DNA from: Sphingomonas sp. ERG5
GTDB lineage: Bacteria; Pseudomonadota; Alphaproteobacteria; Sphingomonadales; Sphingomonadaceae
Assembly: GCF_000803065.1 (NCBI RefSeq)
Contig: NZ_JSXI01000016.1
Span: 124,001-188,000 of the forward strand
Reading direction: 5' to 3'
Length of the DNA: 64,000 bases
Below are positions 7,679-17,662 of this stretch, piece after piece (position 1 is the first letter of the stretch; every line of letters starts with the position of its first letter). Position numbers and translations under genes: made by a program. The notes below the pieces were generated by a model. The model saw only the letters and a program-made list of their open reading frames with translations. It had not been told where the DNA came from and did not search any database.

Positions 7679-10600
7679 GTGAAATTTCCCCATTTCTTCA
7701 TCGAACGGCCGATCTTCGCGGCGGTCATGTCGATCCTGATCGTGGTGTTCGGGATCGTCGCCTATCCCGGCCTGCCGGTTGCGCAATATCCCGAGATCGC
7801 GCCGCCGACCGTGGTGGTCAGTGCCAGTTATCCCGGCGCGACGGCCGAGACCCTGGCCGAAACGGTGGCGGCGCCGCTCGAGGAATCGATCAACGGCGTG
7901 GAGGACATGATCTATATGTCCTCCTCCTCGACCGGCGATGGTGCGATCGCGATCACCGTGACGTTCAAGCAGGGCGTCAATGTCGATCAGGCGCAGGTGC
8001 TGGTGCAGAACCGCGTCTCGACCGCCGAGCCGCGCCTGCCTGAGGAAGTGCGCCAGATCGGCGTGACGGTGCGCAAGAATTCGCCCGACATCCTGATGGT
8101 CATCGCACTGACCTCGCCCGATGGATCGCTGTCGCAGCAATATATCTCCAACTATGCCACCACCCAGCTGATCGACCGGCTGTCGCGTATCCAGGGTATC
8201 GGTGGTGTGCGCTCGTTCGGCGGGCGCGACTATAATATGCGCGTCTGGATCGACCCCGATCGCGCCTCGTCGCGCAACCTGACCGTCGACGAGATCATCG
8301 CCTCGATCCGCGCGCAGAACGCGCAGGTCGCGGTCGGCTCGGTCGGCCAGCCGCCGTTCAATCAGGGTGGCACCGCGTTCCAGCTCGGCATCCAGACCGA
8401 AGGACGGCTGACCACCACCGACCAGTTCGGCGAAATCATCGTCAAGCGCGACGATCAGGGCCGGTTGACGCGGCTGCGCGATGTCGCGCGGCTCGAACTC
8501 GGTGCGCAGGATTACGGCATCAACGCGCAGTTGAGCGGCAAGCCGACCACTGCATTGGGCATTACCCAATTGCCGGGATCGAACGCGTTGACCACGGCGG
8601 ACGCGGTCAAGAAGGAAATCGCCGAAGCATCCAAATCCTTCCCGGCGGGGATGGCCTATTCGATCCCGTACAACCCGACCGAGTATATCGAAGCGTCGAT
8701 CGAGGCGGTCTATCACACGCTGATCGAAGCGATCATCCTCGTCGCGCTGGTCGTGCTGCTGTTCCTGCAAAGCTGGCGCGCGACGATCATCCCGCTGATC
8801 GCGGTGCCGGTCGCGCTGGTCGGGTCACTGGCGATGCTCGCGGTGTTCGGCTTCTCGCTCAACAATCTCTCGCTGTTCGGCATGGTGCTGGCGGTCGGCA
8901 TCGTCGTCGATGACGCGATCGTGGTGGTCGAGAATATCGAACGGCTGATGGAGGAGAAGGGGCTCTCGCCGCGCGAAGCCGCGCACGAGACGATGGACGA
9001 AGTGTCGGGCGCGCTGATCGCCATCTCGCTGGTGCTCTGCGGCGTGTTCATCCCGACCAGCTTCATCCCTGGCATCTCGGGGCAATTCTATCAGCAGTTC
9101 GCGCTGACCATCGTCTCGGCGGCGGTGATTTCCGCCTTTGTATCGCTGACGCTGTCACCGGCGCTCGCCGCGATGATCCTGAAGCCCAAGCATGAGAGCG
9201 AGCCGCGGCAAGGCTGGCTCGGCTATCCGGCGCGCTTCTCGCGTGGCTTCAATCGCGGATTCAACAAGCTGGGCGAGAAGTTCGGCAAGTTCACCGCCCG
9301 CGCGGTGCGCTCGCTGGTGCTGGTCGGCATCGTCTATGCCTGCCTGATCGGGCTGGCGGGATGGCGCTTCACCGCGACGCCGACCGGCTTCATCCCGGCG
9401 CAGGATCAGGGCTATCTGATCGCGGTGATCCAATTGCCGCCGGGATCGTCGCTGCAGCGCACGACCGAGATCATGAACAAGGCCGGCGCGATCGCCCGCG
9501 CCAATCCGGCGACCGAAGCGACGGTCGAGTTTGCCGGTCTGGACGGCGCGACCTTCTCGACCGCGCCCAATGCCGGCGCGATGTTCGTCCCGCTCAAGCC
9601 GCATGCCGACCGCAAGAACGCGAACCTGATCGCGGGTGAGCTGCGCAAGGCGTTCGGTCCGCTCACCGGCGGCAACATCCTGGTCATCCCGCCGCCGCCG
9701 GTGCGCGGGATCGGCACCGGCGGCGGCTGGAAGATGCTGATCGAGGATCGCAACAACCAGGGCTACAAGGCGCTGGAAGGTGCGGCGTTTGCAATGATGA
9801 TGAAGGCCAACCAGGCCCAGGGCATCACCAGCGCCTTCACGACCTTCAACACGCGCACGCCGCGGCTCTATGCCGATATCGACCGGGAACGCGCCGAACA
9901 GCTTGGCGTGCCAGTGGACAGCGTGTTCCGTACGCTCGGCACCTATCTCGGCTCGACCTATATCAACGACTTCAACTTCATCGGTCGCACCTTCCGCGTG
10001 ACAGCGCAGGCCGACGCGCCATATCGTGATCAGATCTCCGATGTCGGGCATCTCAAGGCTCGCTCGGCCGCGGGCAATATGGTGCCGCTCGACGCGGTGC
10101 TGACGTTGAAGAACGACAGCGGGCCGTACCGCGTGGTGCGCTACAACCTTTATCCGTCGGCGGAATTGCAGGGCGATACCGTGCCCGGCTTCTCCTCCGG
10201 TCAGTCGCTCACCACCATGGCGACGCTGGCATCGCAGACCTTGCCCAAGGGCATGTCGTTCGAATGGACCGAGCTGGCCTATGAACAGCAACAGGCAGGC
10301 AATACCGGCGCGTTGGTGTTCGGGCTCGCCGTGCTGTTCGTGTTCCTGCTGCTCGCGGCGAATTACGAAAGCCTGGTGCTGCCGCTCGCGGTGATCCTGA
10401 TCGTGCCGATGTGCCTGCTCGCGGCGATCGTCGGGGTGAACATTTTCGGCGGCGACAATAATATCCTGACTCAGATCGGGCTGGTCGTGCTGATCGGGCT
10501 TGCGGCGAAGAACGCGATCCTGATCGTCGAATTCGCGCGCCAGAACGAGGAAGCGGGGATGGAGATGCACAAGGCGGCCGAACATGCCGCGGAGCAACGC

Positions 10601-10867
10601 CTGCGTCCGATCGTGATGACTTCGATCGCCTTCATCCTCGGCGTGCTGCCGCTGGTGATCGGCACCGGGCCGGGCGCCGAGATGCGTCAGGCGCTGGGTG
10701 TCGCGGTGTTCTTCGGCATGATCGGCGTGACCAGCTTCGGCCTGCTCTTCACGCCAAGCTTCTATGTCATCAGCCGCAAGTTCGGCGACTGGGTGAGCAG
10801 CAAGGTGCGCCGCAAACCGAAGACCGAAGTGGAGCCTGAACCGCTGCCGGAAGGAGGCGCGGCATGA
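7679..10867 (+). CDS. RND multidrug efflux permease, HAE1 family
   Basis: 1062 residues, the usual length for an AcrB/MexF-type proton-driven pump. The N-terminus FPHFFIERPIFAAVMSILIV starts TM1; the paired Asp of the proton relay lie in the TM4 motif VGIVVDDAIVVVENIERLM; a second helix bundle near residues 870-1020 contains GLAAKNAILIVEFARQ and VGTGPGAEMRQALG-like sequence. Two large periplasmic loops lie between TM1-2 and TM7-8. Start is GTG, five bases after the adaptor stop, so the two are co-translated. It works as a trimer in the inner membrane with the adaptor upstream and the channel downstream. Confidence 0.96.
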   Translation: MKFPHFFIERPIFAAVMSILIVVFGIVAYPGLPVAQYPEIAPPTVVVSASYPGATAETLAETVAAPLEESINGVEDMIYMSSSSTGDGAIAITVTFKQGVNVDQAQVLVQNRVSTAEPRLPEEVRQIGVTVRKNSPDILMVIALTSPDGSLSQQYISNYATTQLIDRLSRIQGIGGVRSFGGRDYNMRVWIDPDRASSRNLTVDEIIASIRAQNAQVAVGSVGQPPFNQGGTAFQLGIQTEGRLTTTDQFGEIIVKRDDQGRLTRLRDVARLELGAQDYGINAQLSGKPTTALGITQLPGSNALTTADAVKKEIAEASKSFPAGMAYSIPYNPTEYIEASIEAVYHTLIEAIILVALVVLLFLQSWRATIIPLIAVPVALVGSLAMLAVFGFSLNNLSLFGMVLAVGIVVDDAIVVVENIERLMEEKGLSPREAAHETMDEVSGALIAISLVLCGVFIPTSFIPGISGQFYQQFALTIVSAAVISAFVSLTLSPALAAMILKPKHESEPRQGWLGYPARFSRGFNRGFNKLGEKFGKFTARAVRSLVLVGIVYACLIGLAGWRFTATPTGFIPAQDQGYLIAVIQLPPGSSLQRTTEIMNKAGAIARANPATEATVEFAGLDGATFSTAPNAGAMFVPLKPHADRKNANLIAGELRKAFGPLTGGNILVIPPPPVRGIGTGGGWKMLIEDRNNQGYKALEGAAFAMMMKANQAQGITSAFTTFNTRTPRLYADIDRERAEQLGVPVDSVFRTLGTYLGSTYINDFNFIGRTFRVTAQADAPYRDQISDVGHLKARSAAGNMVPLDAVLTLKNDSGPYRVVRYNLYPSAELQGDTVPGFSSGQSLTTMATLASQTLPKGMSFEWTELAYEQQQAGNTGALVFGLAVLFVFLLLAANYESLVLPLAVILIVPMCLLAAIVGVNIFGGDNNILTQIGLVVLIGLAAKNAILIVEFARQNEEAGMEMHKAAEHAAEQRLRPIVMTSIAFILGVLPLVIGTGPGAEMRQALGVAVFFGMIGVTSFGLLFTPSFYVISRKFGDWVSSKVRRKPKTEVEPEPLPEGGAA

Positions 10868-12288
10868 AGAAGCTCGCCCTGATTCCGGCACTGGCGCTTT
10901 CCGCCTGTACGGTGGGCCCCGACTACCAGCGTCCTGCTACGTCAGCCAGGGCGGCGGGCGGCTTCAGCGAAACCGCGCGGACGGGTGCGGTCGCGGCGAC
11001 CACGCTGCCCGATGGCTGGTGGAAGCTCTATGACGACCCGGCCCTTGATCGGCTGATTACCGATGCGCTGGCCCATAACACCGACGTTCGCGCCGCGGCC
11101 GCCAATCTGGCGCGCGCCCGCGCCGCCTTGTCGGAGCAGCAGGGCGCACGGCTGCCATCGACCGATGTCAGCGCATCCGCCAAGCGCAACCGCACAGCGG
11201 CGGGGCAAAGTCCGACCGGGCGCGCGTTCGAGACCGATTATTATTCGGTCGGCTTCGACGCGTCGTACGAGATCGATCTGTTCGGTGGCGTGACCCGCGC
11301 GATCGAAGCGGCGCGCGGCGACCGTGACGCGGCGGTGGCGCAACTCGATGCGGCGCGCGTGTCGATCGCGGCGGAAACCGCGCGCGCCTATGCCACTGCA
11401 TGCGGCAATGCCGCGCAACGCGCCGTGGCGCAGGAGACGGTCCAGCTCCAGCAACAGACGCTCGATCTCACCAGGCGCCTGTTCGACGCCGGGCGCGGTA
11501 CGCGCCGCGATGTCGAGCGCGCCGATGTGCTGCTTGCCCAGACCCAGGCGCAGATTCCGGGATTCGAGGCGGAACGCCGTGCATCGCTTTATGCGCTGGC
11601 GACGCTGACCGGCCGTCCACCGGCCGAGATCGATGCCGATGCCGATCGCTGCACCACGCCACCGCGCGTCCGGGTGATCCTGCCGGTGGGCGACGGCAAT
11701 GCGCTGCTCGCGCGCCGCCCCGATGTCCGTGCGGCCGAACGGACACTCGCCGCCGATACGGCGCGGGTCGGGGTTGCGACCGCCGATCTCTATCCCTCGA
11801 TCCGGCTGCTCGGCAGCGTGGGACTGGGCGGTACCAAACCGGGCAATGTGTTCAAGGGGTCGGGCTTGTCCTACTCGGTCGGGCCGCTCATCTCGTGGAA
11901 CTTCCCCAACCAGACGATCGCGCGCGCCCGCCTGCGTCAGGCGAGGGCGACATCGGACGGATCGCTTGCGCGCTTCGACGGCACGGTGCTGACCGCGTTG
12001 AAGGAAGTCGAGCAGGCGCTCGCACGCTATGCCGGTGCGCTCGACACCAATGCTGCGCGGATCCGTGCCGAACAGGCCAGCGGCGAGGCGGCGAAGCTGT
12101 CCAAGCTGCGCTTCGATTATGGCGCCGACAGTTTCCTGTTGCTGATCGACGCCGAGCGCGACCGGGCCAGTGCCCGCGCGGCTCGTGCCCAGTCGGACTC
12201 AGCGGTGGCGGATGCACAGATCAGCCTGTTCAAGGCGCTGGGCGGCGGCTGGGAAAACGCGCCGGAGGTCTCGCGGCGCGAGCCCTGA
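10864..12288 (+). CDS. Outer-membrane efflux lipoprotein, NodT/OprM family
   Basis: 474 residues, starting inside the pump gene (ATGA overlap). A lipobox ALSAC near residue 15 is followed by TVGPDYQRP, a hallmark of NodT-type factors. The two OEP repeats are rich in Ala/Gln/Arg heptads, with conserved ARRPDVRAAERTL at the repeat boundary and the C-terminal DYGADSFLLLIDAER. It forms the trimeric outer-membrane channel of the tripartite system encoded by the three genes. No obvious terminator follows, but a repeat cluster begins 46 bp downstream. Confidence 0.95.
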   Translation: MKKLALIPALALSACTVGPDYQRPATSARAAGGFSETARTGAVAATTLPDGWWKLYDDPALDRLITDALAHNTDVRAAAANLARARAALSEQQGARLPSTDVSASAKRNRTAAGQSPTGRAFETDYYSVGFDASYEIDLFGGVTRAIEAARGDRDAAVAQLDAARVSIAAETARAYATACGNAAQRAVAQETVQLQQQTLDLTRRLFDAGRGTRRDVERADVLLAQTQAQIPGFEAERRASLYALATLTGRPPAEIDADADRCTTPPRVRVILPVGDGNALLARRPDVRAAERTLAADTARVGVATADLYPSIRLLGSVGLGGTKPGNVFKGSGLSYSVGPLISWNFPNQTIARARLRQARATSDGSLARFDGTVLTALKEVEQALARYAGALDTNAARIRAEQASGEAAKLSKLRFDYGADSFLLLIDAERDRASARAARAQSDSAVADAQISLFKALGGGWENAPEVSRREP

Positions 12289-12334
12289 TTTCCGGCCTCG
12301 ACCGAATTGGCCGAACGCCGCCGTCAGTATGTCG

Positions 12335-12468
12335 CCCCTGTTATCCCCTGTTTTCGGCAGTGTATTTTTCCGCCCCTGTTATGTTGGATTCAGCCGGCGG
12401 ATTACGCGTTTGTTTTCAGCAGCATGACTGACCCAGCCCCTGTTATGAAAACAGGGGTGGAACAGGGG
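12335..12468. repeat. Cluster of CCCCTGTT repeats, direct and inverted
   Basis: Direct copies of CCCCTGTTAT or a close variant start at 12335, 12345 (CCCCTGTTTT), 12373 and 12437; inverted copies AACAGGGG lie at 12450-12457 and 12461-12468. The 12373 and 12437 copies share CCCCTGTTATG. Spacing is irregular (10, 28, 64 bases), unlike CRISPR. The last direct copy and the first inverted copy form the hairpin listed separately. Confidence 0.7.
12437..12457. terminator. Hairpin from inverted CCCCTGTT copies, possible bidirectional 3' end
   Basis: CCCCTGTT and AACAGGGG form an 8-bp perfect stem around a five-base ATGAA loop. It lies between convergent genes. There is no T-run after it on the plus strand, so intrinsic termination is uncertain; it may instead protect transcript ends. 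Confidence 0.4.
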
Positions 12469-12607
12469 CGATATTGCCTGGTGCTTCGCGGCCATGTGAA
12501 AGAGCGGGACAAGCACGCCCGACCGACGTCTCGTCCGACCATCACCATGCGACATTCCGCAATCCGGTTGAATTGCCGTTGGGCGGATCGTTCGACGCGA
12601 TGACGCG

Positions 12608-13564
12608 TCAGCGTTCCGCCGTTTTTGGTGCGGACGCCACCGGGCTTGTGAGCGGCTCGATGGCGATCGCGTCGGGATCGGCGATCAGATCGCGGATCGC
12701 GGCGGTATCACCCTGATCGACCACTCCGAAAACCGGCATCGATCCCGCCTTCATATCGGTCAGCACCACGCGATCGCGCGCATAGAGATTGATCTTAGCG
12801 ATGACGTCGCGCAGCGGTTCACCGCGAAAGACCAGCTGGCCGCGTGTCCAGGCAGTGGCGCTGTCCGCGTCGAGATCGGTCGCCTGGCGGATGAAACCAA
12901 CGCTGCCGCCGTCGCGCGCGGTGATCCCGAACGAGAGCCGCTCGCCCTTGCGCGCGAGCTTCTCGATTGGTTCGGTCGCGCGCGGACCCTGCGCCGTGTC
13001 GCGCAAGGCGATGCGGATCACGCCTTCGACCACGGTGACCTGAGCCTCGCGTGCCGCGACCGCGACGTCGAAGGCCGTACCGACCGCTTTCACTTCGCCA
13101 TGCGGTGTCTCGACGATGAAGGGCCGCGCGGTGTTGTGGGCGACCTTGAACAAGGCTTCGCCACTCGCCAGCCGCAGCCGGCGTTCGCCCGGTGTGTAGT
13201 TGATGGCGACACGGCTGTCGGCGGCGAGCGTGACGGTCGAGCCGTCGGCCAGCCGGATCAACCGGCGTTCGGCATGGCCGGTCGCATAATGCTGCGCGAA
13301 GTCGCGCTCTGCCGCCGGGTAGACGAACCAGGTGACGCCGCCGATGATCGCGAGCATTACCGCCGCCAGGGCTGCGACCCGTGCCGGCCATGCCTGCCAT
13401 ATCGAGGGCGCCGGCGGTGCATCGACCGGGCGTTCGAAGTCGCCCAGCCAATCCCAGAATGCTGCGGCTTCCTGTCGGTCGGCGGGATGCAGATCCTCGC
13501 CACGACCGGACAGGAGCGCATCGAAGACCGCTTCCGCGCGGTGATTCAGATCGCGGTCGCTCAC
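12608..13564 (-). CDS. FecR-family anti-sigma/sigma-regulator
   Basis: 318 residues: a cytoplasmic N-terminal DUF4880-like segment (ADRQEAAAFWDWLGDFERP), one transmembrane helix about residues 63-83 (VAALAAVMLAIIGGVTWFVYP), then the periplasmic FecR domain with RLIRLADGSTVTLAADSRV and GEALFKVAHNTARPFIVET. The family relays the loaded state of a TonB receptor's STN domain to an ECF sigma factor. It overlaps the sigma gene by 4 bp (ATGA) and is encoded divergently from the STN receptor gene at 14264, its likely partner. Confidence 0.93.
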   Translation of the reverse strand: MSDRDLNHRAEAVFDALLSGRGEDLHPADRQEAAAFWDWLGDFERPVDAPPAPSIWQAWPARVAALAAVMLAIIGGVTWFVYPAAERDFAQHYATGHAERRLIRLADGSTVTLAADSRVAINYTPGERRLRLASGEALFKVAHNTARPFIVETPHGEVKAVGTAFDVAVAAREAQVTVVEGVIRIALRDTAQGPRATEPIEKLARKGERLSFGITARDGGSVGFIRQATDLDADSATAWTRGQLVFRGEPLRDVIAKINLYARDRVVLTDMKAGSMPVFGVVDQGDTAAIRDLIADPDAIAIEPLTSPVASAPKTAER

Positions 13565-14052
13565 AGGCCGCGCTCCATCAGGTGCCCGAGCCGGGCATAG
13601 AGATGCGCGACGGCATGAGTCAGGTGCTTCTGCACCATCCGCGAACTGATCCCGAACTCGCGTGCGATCTCACTGGTGCTGCGCTCGTCGAACCGGCGCA
13701 TCACGAATACCGCGCGGCACCGTGGTCCGAGTTCGTCGAGCGCCGCTTCCAGCGCCGCTTGCAGATCGGCGACACGCCGCCCATCTTCCTGGGCCGGACG
13801 AACCGGCACGTCATGCTCGTCGAGCAGCGGCGCGGTCGAGATGGTACGGCGATGCCGGTCGGCGATCAGGTTGGCGGCAATGCGGAAAAGATAGGCTTGC
13901 GGCTCATCGAGCGTCTGGGTCTGCGCCCGAGCGATCAGGCGCGCACAGGCTTCCTGAACCAGATCCTCGACCTCGGTGGGATTGGCGACGCGGCGGGCCA
14001 CGAACGCGCGAAGCGCCGCGCGATAGGCGTCGAAGCCCTCACCCGTCGTCAT
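13561..14052 (-). CDS. FecI-type ECF sigma factor
   Basis: 163 residues from the ATG at 14052; an in-frame TTG ten codons upstream is a poorer alternative. Region 2 is visible as PTEVEDLVQEACARLIARAQ with the following QAYLFRIAANLIADRHRR, and region 4 as LGPRCRAVFVMRRFDERSTSEIA plus the recognition helix ISSRMVQKHLTHAV. This is the FecI subgroup, which switches on TonB receptor genes in response to substrate via FecR. The FecI-FecR pair is divergent from the receptor, with about 210 bp between the start codons. Confidence 0.93.
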   Translation of the reverse strand: MTTGEGFDAYRAALRAFVARRVANPTEVEDLVQEACARLIARAQTQTLDEPQAYLFRIAANLIADRHRRTISTAPLLDEHDVPVRPAQEDGRRVADLQAALEAALDELGPRCRAVFVMRRFDERSTSEIAREFGISSRMVQKHLTHAVAHLYARLGHLMERGL

Positions 14053-14263
14053 GCCTGCTTCGTTATTCGCTGCCCCGCGCAACTATCCTTGCCCCCTTGG
14101 TGCCATGTACCTCCTGCCATGACGCGGCGCGGGGGCAAAGGCGAACCCGATTGGGGCCATCGACAAAAAAATTTTCGGCCGAGGTTCGCATTGGTCCATT
14201 TTGGCGTCATTCGATTATCGGCTCTGGGGAGGGCCGGGCAAAGAGCTAAGGGGGGCCCCGCCG

Positions 14264-17200
14264 ATGAACACACGCCATCTGTTATTCGCTACCGCTGCGG
14301 TCGTTATCGCCATGCCTGCCACCGCACAGGCCGCAGCGGACACGCGCCACACCATCGATTTGCCAGCCGGGTCGCTCGACACGGCATTGTTCCAGGTCGC
14401 GCGCCAGACTGGCGTGCAACTCGTTTTCACCGATCCCGGCATTGCCGGAATCCGGGTCTCGCGCGTGTCCGGCAGCTACACGACCCGTCAGTTGCTCGAC
14501 ACGTTGCTGGCAAAAACCGGCTATACGTATCGCTTCACCGGCACGCGCAGCGTTCGGGTGATCCCGCTCGCCAGGGGTGGGAAAGTCCGGCCGGCCGGGC
14601 TGACCCAGTCCGTGCCGCAAACCACCGACGGTCAGGCCGACGGGGAAGCGGCCAGTACCGTGCAGGCCGAAAATGCCGTGAACGGCAATGATCAGCAGGA
14701 ACAGGGCGACATCGTCGTCGTCGGTACCCAGATCAAGGGCAGCAAAGTCACCGAGGCATTGCCGGTGACGGTGGTCGGCGAGCAGGAAATTCGCGCAACC
14801 GGTGCGGTGTCGGGTGACGAGCTGTTCCGTTCGATTCCGCAAATGGGCGATGTCAGCTTCAACTCGAGCTATCTGCCCAACAGCTCCAACTCGGCGCGTG
14901 GCGATGTCGGTTCGGTCAATCTGCGCAACCTTGGCGTCGGCAACACGCTGACCCTGCTCAACGGCCGCCGTGTCGTCGCCCATCCGACCAGCCGCGCCGA
15001 TGACAATCTCGTGCCGGTGCAGACCTATAACACCAACGCGATCCCGGTGTTCGGGCTCGAACGGCTCGAAGTGCTGCGCGACGGCGCGGCGGCGATCTAC
15101 GGTTCGGACGCGGTGGCCGGTGTGGTCAATACTGTGCTCAAGACCAATTTTTCCGGTGTCCAGATCGAGGGGCAGACCGGATGGGCCGAGGGCACCAATC
15201 TCGCCGAGAGCAACCTCAACCTGCTCGCGGGCAAGAATCTCGACGATCGCGGCAATATCACCTTGTTCGCAAGCTATGATCGCCGCACCGCGCTTGGCGC
15301 GCGCGACCAGGATTATACCGCTTCGGCCAACCTCAACCCGCTGTTCGCCGATACCCGTTTTTCCACCGCGACCGACGGACGCAGCACGATCACGCCCTGG
15401 GGCTCGTTCCAGATACTGGGCAATGTCGTCGTCAGGCAGGGCGCCACCAGTCTGACCAACGCATCGGGTCAGTTTCATATTCAGCCGCTGACCAATGCCG
15501 GCTGCGCCACCGGTACGACCGCCGGGCTGCCCGGCGGTATCTGCATCGACGACGGCACCAATAGCGCCGCGGGTGATCGCAACCTCGGGTTCGACGCGCC
15601 GCATGCCTTCAACACCAGCGTGATTCCCTCGTTGAAGCGCGCGAACGTCTTCCTGACCGGGCATTATGACCTGACCGACGGTCTCGAATTTTTCGGCGAG
15701 GCTGGTTACTACACCGCGACGACGCGGAGCGTGCAGGCCTCGACCGGCACACTCAGTTCGGGGCCGCTGGTGATCCCGGCATCGAATTACTGGAATCCGT
15801 TCGGCCCGGTGACCTTCGCCAACGGCCAGGCCAATCCCAACCGCTTGCCCGGCATCAATGCGCCGGCGGCTGGGCTGCCGGTCATCCTCAGCAGCTATAA
15901 TTTCGCCGATGTCGGGCCAAACATCGTCGATGTGAAGAACACGCAATATCGCTTGCTTGGCGGGCTGCGCTGGAATTTCCTCGGCTTCCAATGGGAAAGC
16001 GCCGCGCTCTATTCGCAGGCGCGTGTTCGCGACACATCCGACGGCATCAGCCAGACGGCGCTGCAGCGCCAGCTCGCCCTGTCGACGCCCGACGCCTATA
16101 ATCCGTTCAATGGCGGCAATCTGCTCGACCCGAGCGGCGCCGACGCGACCCCGAGCAGCCGCGCAGCGATCGACGCGATCCGGGTCAAGACCCAGCGCGT
16201 CAGCACCTCGACGCTGGCGATGATCGACCTCAAGGGATCCAATGCTTCGCTGTTCCGCCTGCCCGGCGGCGATGTCGGCCTGGCGATCGGCGGTGAAATT
16301 CGCCGCGAAACCCAGCGTGACGATCGCGACCCCCGTCTCGACGGCACGATCACGTTCAAGGATGCGGTGAGCGGGGCCGTCAACGGCTCCGACCTGATCG
16401 GCACCAGCCCGTCGCCCGACACCCGTGGTCGCCGTACCGTGGCGGCCGCTTATGTCGAACTCGCGGTGCCGGTGGTCAGCCCGGAGATGAACATCCCGCT
16501 GGTCCGCAAGCTCGAACTGCAGATCGCCGGCCGGTTCGAGCATTATGACGATGTCGGCAGCGTGGCGAAGCCCAAGATCGCCGGCGCCTGGGACGTGTTC
16601 CGTGGCCTGCGCCTGCGCGGCTCCTATGCCCAGGGTTTCAAGGCGCCGAACCTTGAACAGATCAACGCGACAGTGGTCACGCGGTCGAACACGCGTACCG
16701 ACTGGCTCCGCTGCGAGGCGTTGCTGAAGAGCGGAACGATCACGAGTTTCACTGATGCGCGCTGCGCCACCTCGCAGCGCTTCGCGACCTCGGCGCAGCG
16801 TTCGGGCAATCCCGATCTGAAGCCCGAAACCTCGAGCACCTGGTCGGCGGGTATCGTGCTGCAGCCCTATTTTCTCGACAGCGCGATCGGCAAGATCACC
16901 TTCACGGCCGATTATTGGCATGTGAACCAGAAGGGCATTGTCGGCCTGTTCGGGGAGGGCAATGCGCTGATCAACGATTACCTGTTGCGCGTGAAGGGCA
17001 GCTCGGATCCCAATGTCATCCGCGCCACGCCGACCGCCGACGATGTCGCGCTGTTCGCCGGGTCAGGGCTCGCACCGGCGGGCCGGGTCCTGTTCGTCAA
17101 GGATCAGTACGTCAATCTGCTGCCGCAGGAAGCAGCGGGCTTCGATCTCGGCCTGACCTGGCGGCTGCCCGATTTCGGCCTCGGCCGGTTCAACTTCACC

Positions 17201-17662
17201 GCCAATGCCGCGCATCTCAGCAAATTTTTCCTCAGTCCTTCGCCCAATATCCAGACCCTGCTCGATGCGCGTGCGGCGGGGACGATCAATGCCGGCACCA
17301 CGATTACCGGCGGCGGCAATCTGATCCGTCAGAACGGCAAGCCGCGCTGGAAGGTCACTGGCACGGCGACATGGAGCTACAAGCAGTTCGAACTCGGCGG
17401 CTATACGCAATATACCAGCGACGTCGATGAAACGGCACTGACCGACTCCGCCGGTGTTCCATGGCTGATCGAGGACCAGATGACCTTCAACGCCTATGCG
17501 CAGGTCTCGGTCGGCAATGATCGCGAGGGCAATTACCGTCTCCGCGTCGGCGTCAGGAACCTGACCAACGAAACGCCGCCGCTCTCCTCCAACGGCTATC
17601 TCGGTTCGATGTACAATCCCTATGGACGGTACTGGTACGCCAGCGTGCGGGCGTCGTTCTGA
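14264..17662 (+). CDS. TonB-dependent receptor with N-terminal STN signalling domain
   Basis: 1132 residues from the ATG at 14264 (AAGGGGGG 12 bases upstream); the frame opens earlier, but the signal peptide MNTRHLLFATAAVVIAMPA fixes the start. After cleavage at AQA come an STN domain (TIDLPAGSLDTALFQVARQT, about 25-95), the TonB-box-like GDIVVVGTQI, the plug (VNLRNLGVGNTLTLLNGRRV, LEVLRDGAAAIYGSDAVAGV) and a 22-strand barrel ending in Phe. The plug sequence is of the RagA/peptide-receptor-like TonB group common in sphingomonads. The STN domain contacts the divergent FecR. It is translationally coupled (TGATG) to gamma-glutamyltransferase, pointing to gamma-glutamyl or peptide substrates. Confidence 0.93.
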   Translation: MNTRHLLFATAAVVIAMPATAQAAADTRHTIDLPAGSLDTALFQVARQTGVQLVFTDPGIAGIRVSRVSGSYTTRQLLDTLLAKTGYTYRFTGTRSVRVIPLARGGKVRPAGLTQSVPQTTDGQADGEAASTVQAENAVNGNDQQEQGDIVVVGTQIKGSKVTEALPVTVVGEQEIRATGAVSGDELFRSIPQMGDVSFNSSYLPNSSNSARGDVGSVNLRNLGVGNTLTLLNGRRVVAHPTSRADDNLVPVQTYNTNAIPVFGLERLEVLRDGAAAIYGSDAVAGVVNTVLKTNFSGVQIEGQTGWAEGTNLAESNLNLLAGKNLDDRGNITLFASYDRRTALGARDQDYTASANLNPLFADTRFSTATDGRSTITPWGSFQILGNVVVRQGATSLTNASGQFHIQPLTNAGCATGTTAGLPGGICIDDGTNSAAGDRNLGFDAPHAFNTSVIPSLKRANVFLTGHYDLTDGLEFFGEAGYYTATTRSVQASTGTLSSGPLVIPASNYWNPFGPVTFANGQANPNRLPGINAPAAGLPVILSSYNFADVGPNIVDVKNTQYRLLGGLRWNFLGFQWESAALYSQARVRDTSDGISQTALQRQLALSTPDAYNPFNGGNLLDPSGADATPSSRAAIDAIRVKTQRVSTSTLAMIDLKGSNASLFRLPGGDVGLAIGGEIRRETQRDDRDPRLDGTITFKDAVSGAVNGSDLIGTSPSPDTRGRRTVAAAYVELAVPVVSPEMNIPLVRKLELQIAGRFEHYDDVGSVAKPKIAGAWDVFRGLRLRGSYAQGFKAPNLEQINATVVTRSNTRTDWLRCEALLKSGTITSFTDARCATSQRFATSAQRSGNPDLKPETSSTWSAGIVLQPYFLDSAIGKITFTADYWHVNQKGIVGLFGEGNALINDYLLRVKGSSDPNVIRATPTADDVALFAGSGLAPAGRVLFVKDQYVNLLPQEAAGFDLGLTWRLPDFGLGRFNFTANAAHLSKFFLSPSPNIQTLLDARAAGTINAGTTITGGGNLIRQNGKPRWKVTGTATWSYKQFELGGYTQYTSDVDETALTDSAGVPWLIEDQMTFNAYAQVSVGNDREGNYRLRVGVRNLTNETPPLSSNGYLGSMYNPYGRYWYASVRASF

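Larger units (their letters stand above)
12289..12607. other. Intergenic region between convergent efflux and fecR genes, with repeat cluster
   Basis: 319 bases with no credible gene. The first half holds the CCCCTGTTAT repeats and one hairpin; the second half (12470-12607) shows nothing I can assign. Both neighbouring genes end here, so it serves as the shared 3' region. Confidence 0.5.

Noticed and set aside
9155-10891. Long minus-strand frame of 578 codons opposite the RND pump
   Set aside because: It is antisense to a well-conserved pump gene, rich in Arg/His/Gln as expected of a shadow frame in GC-rich DNA, with no family motif.
12335-12468. CCCCTGTT repeats as a CRISPR array
   Set aside because: Repeats are only 8-11 bases, some inverted, and spacing is irregular; no cas genes.
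14282-16921. Minus-strand frame of 879 codons opposite the STN receptor
   Set aside because: Antisense shadow of a conserved receptor; composition is Arg/Gly/Asp-rich without structure.
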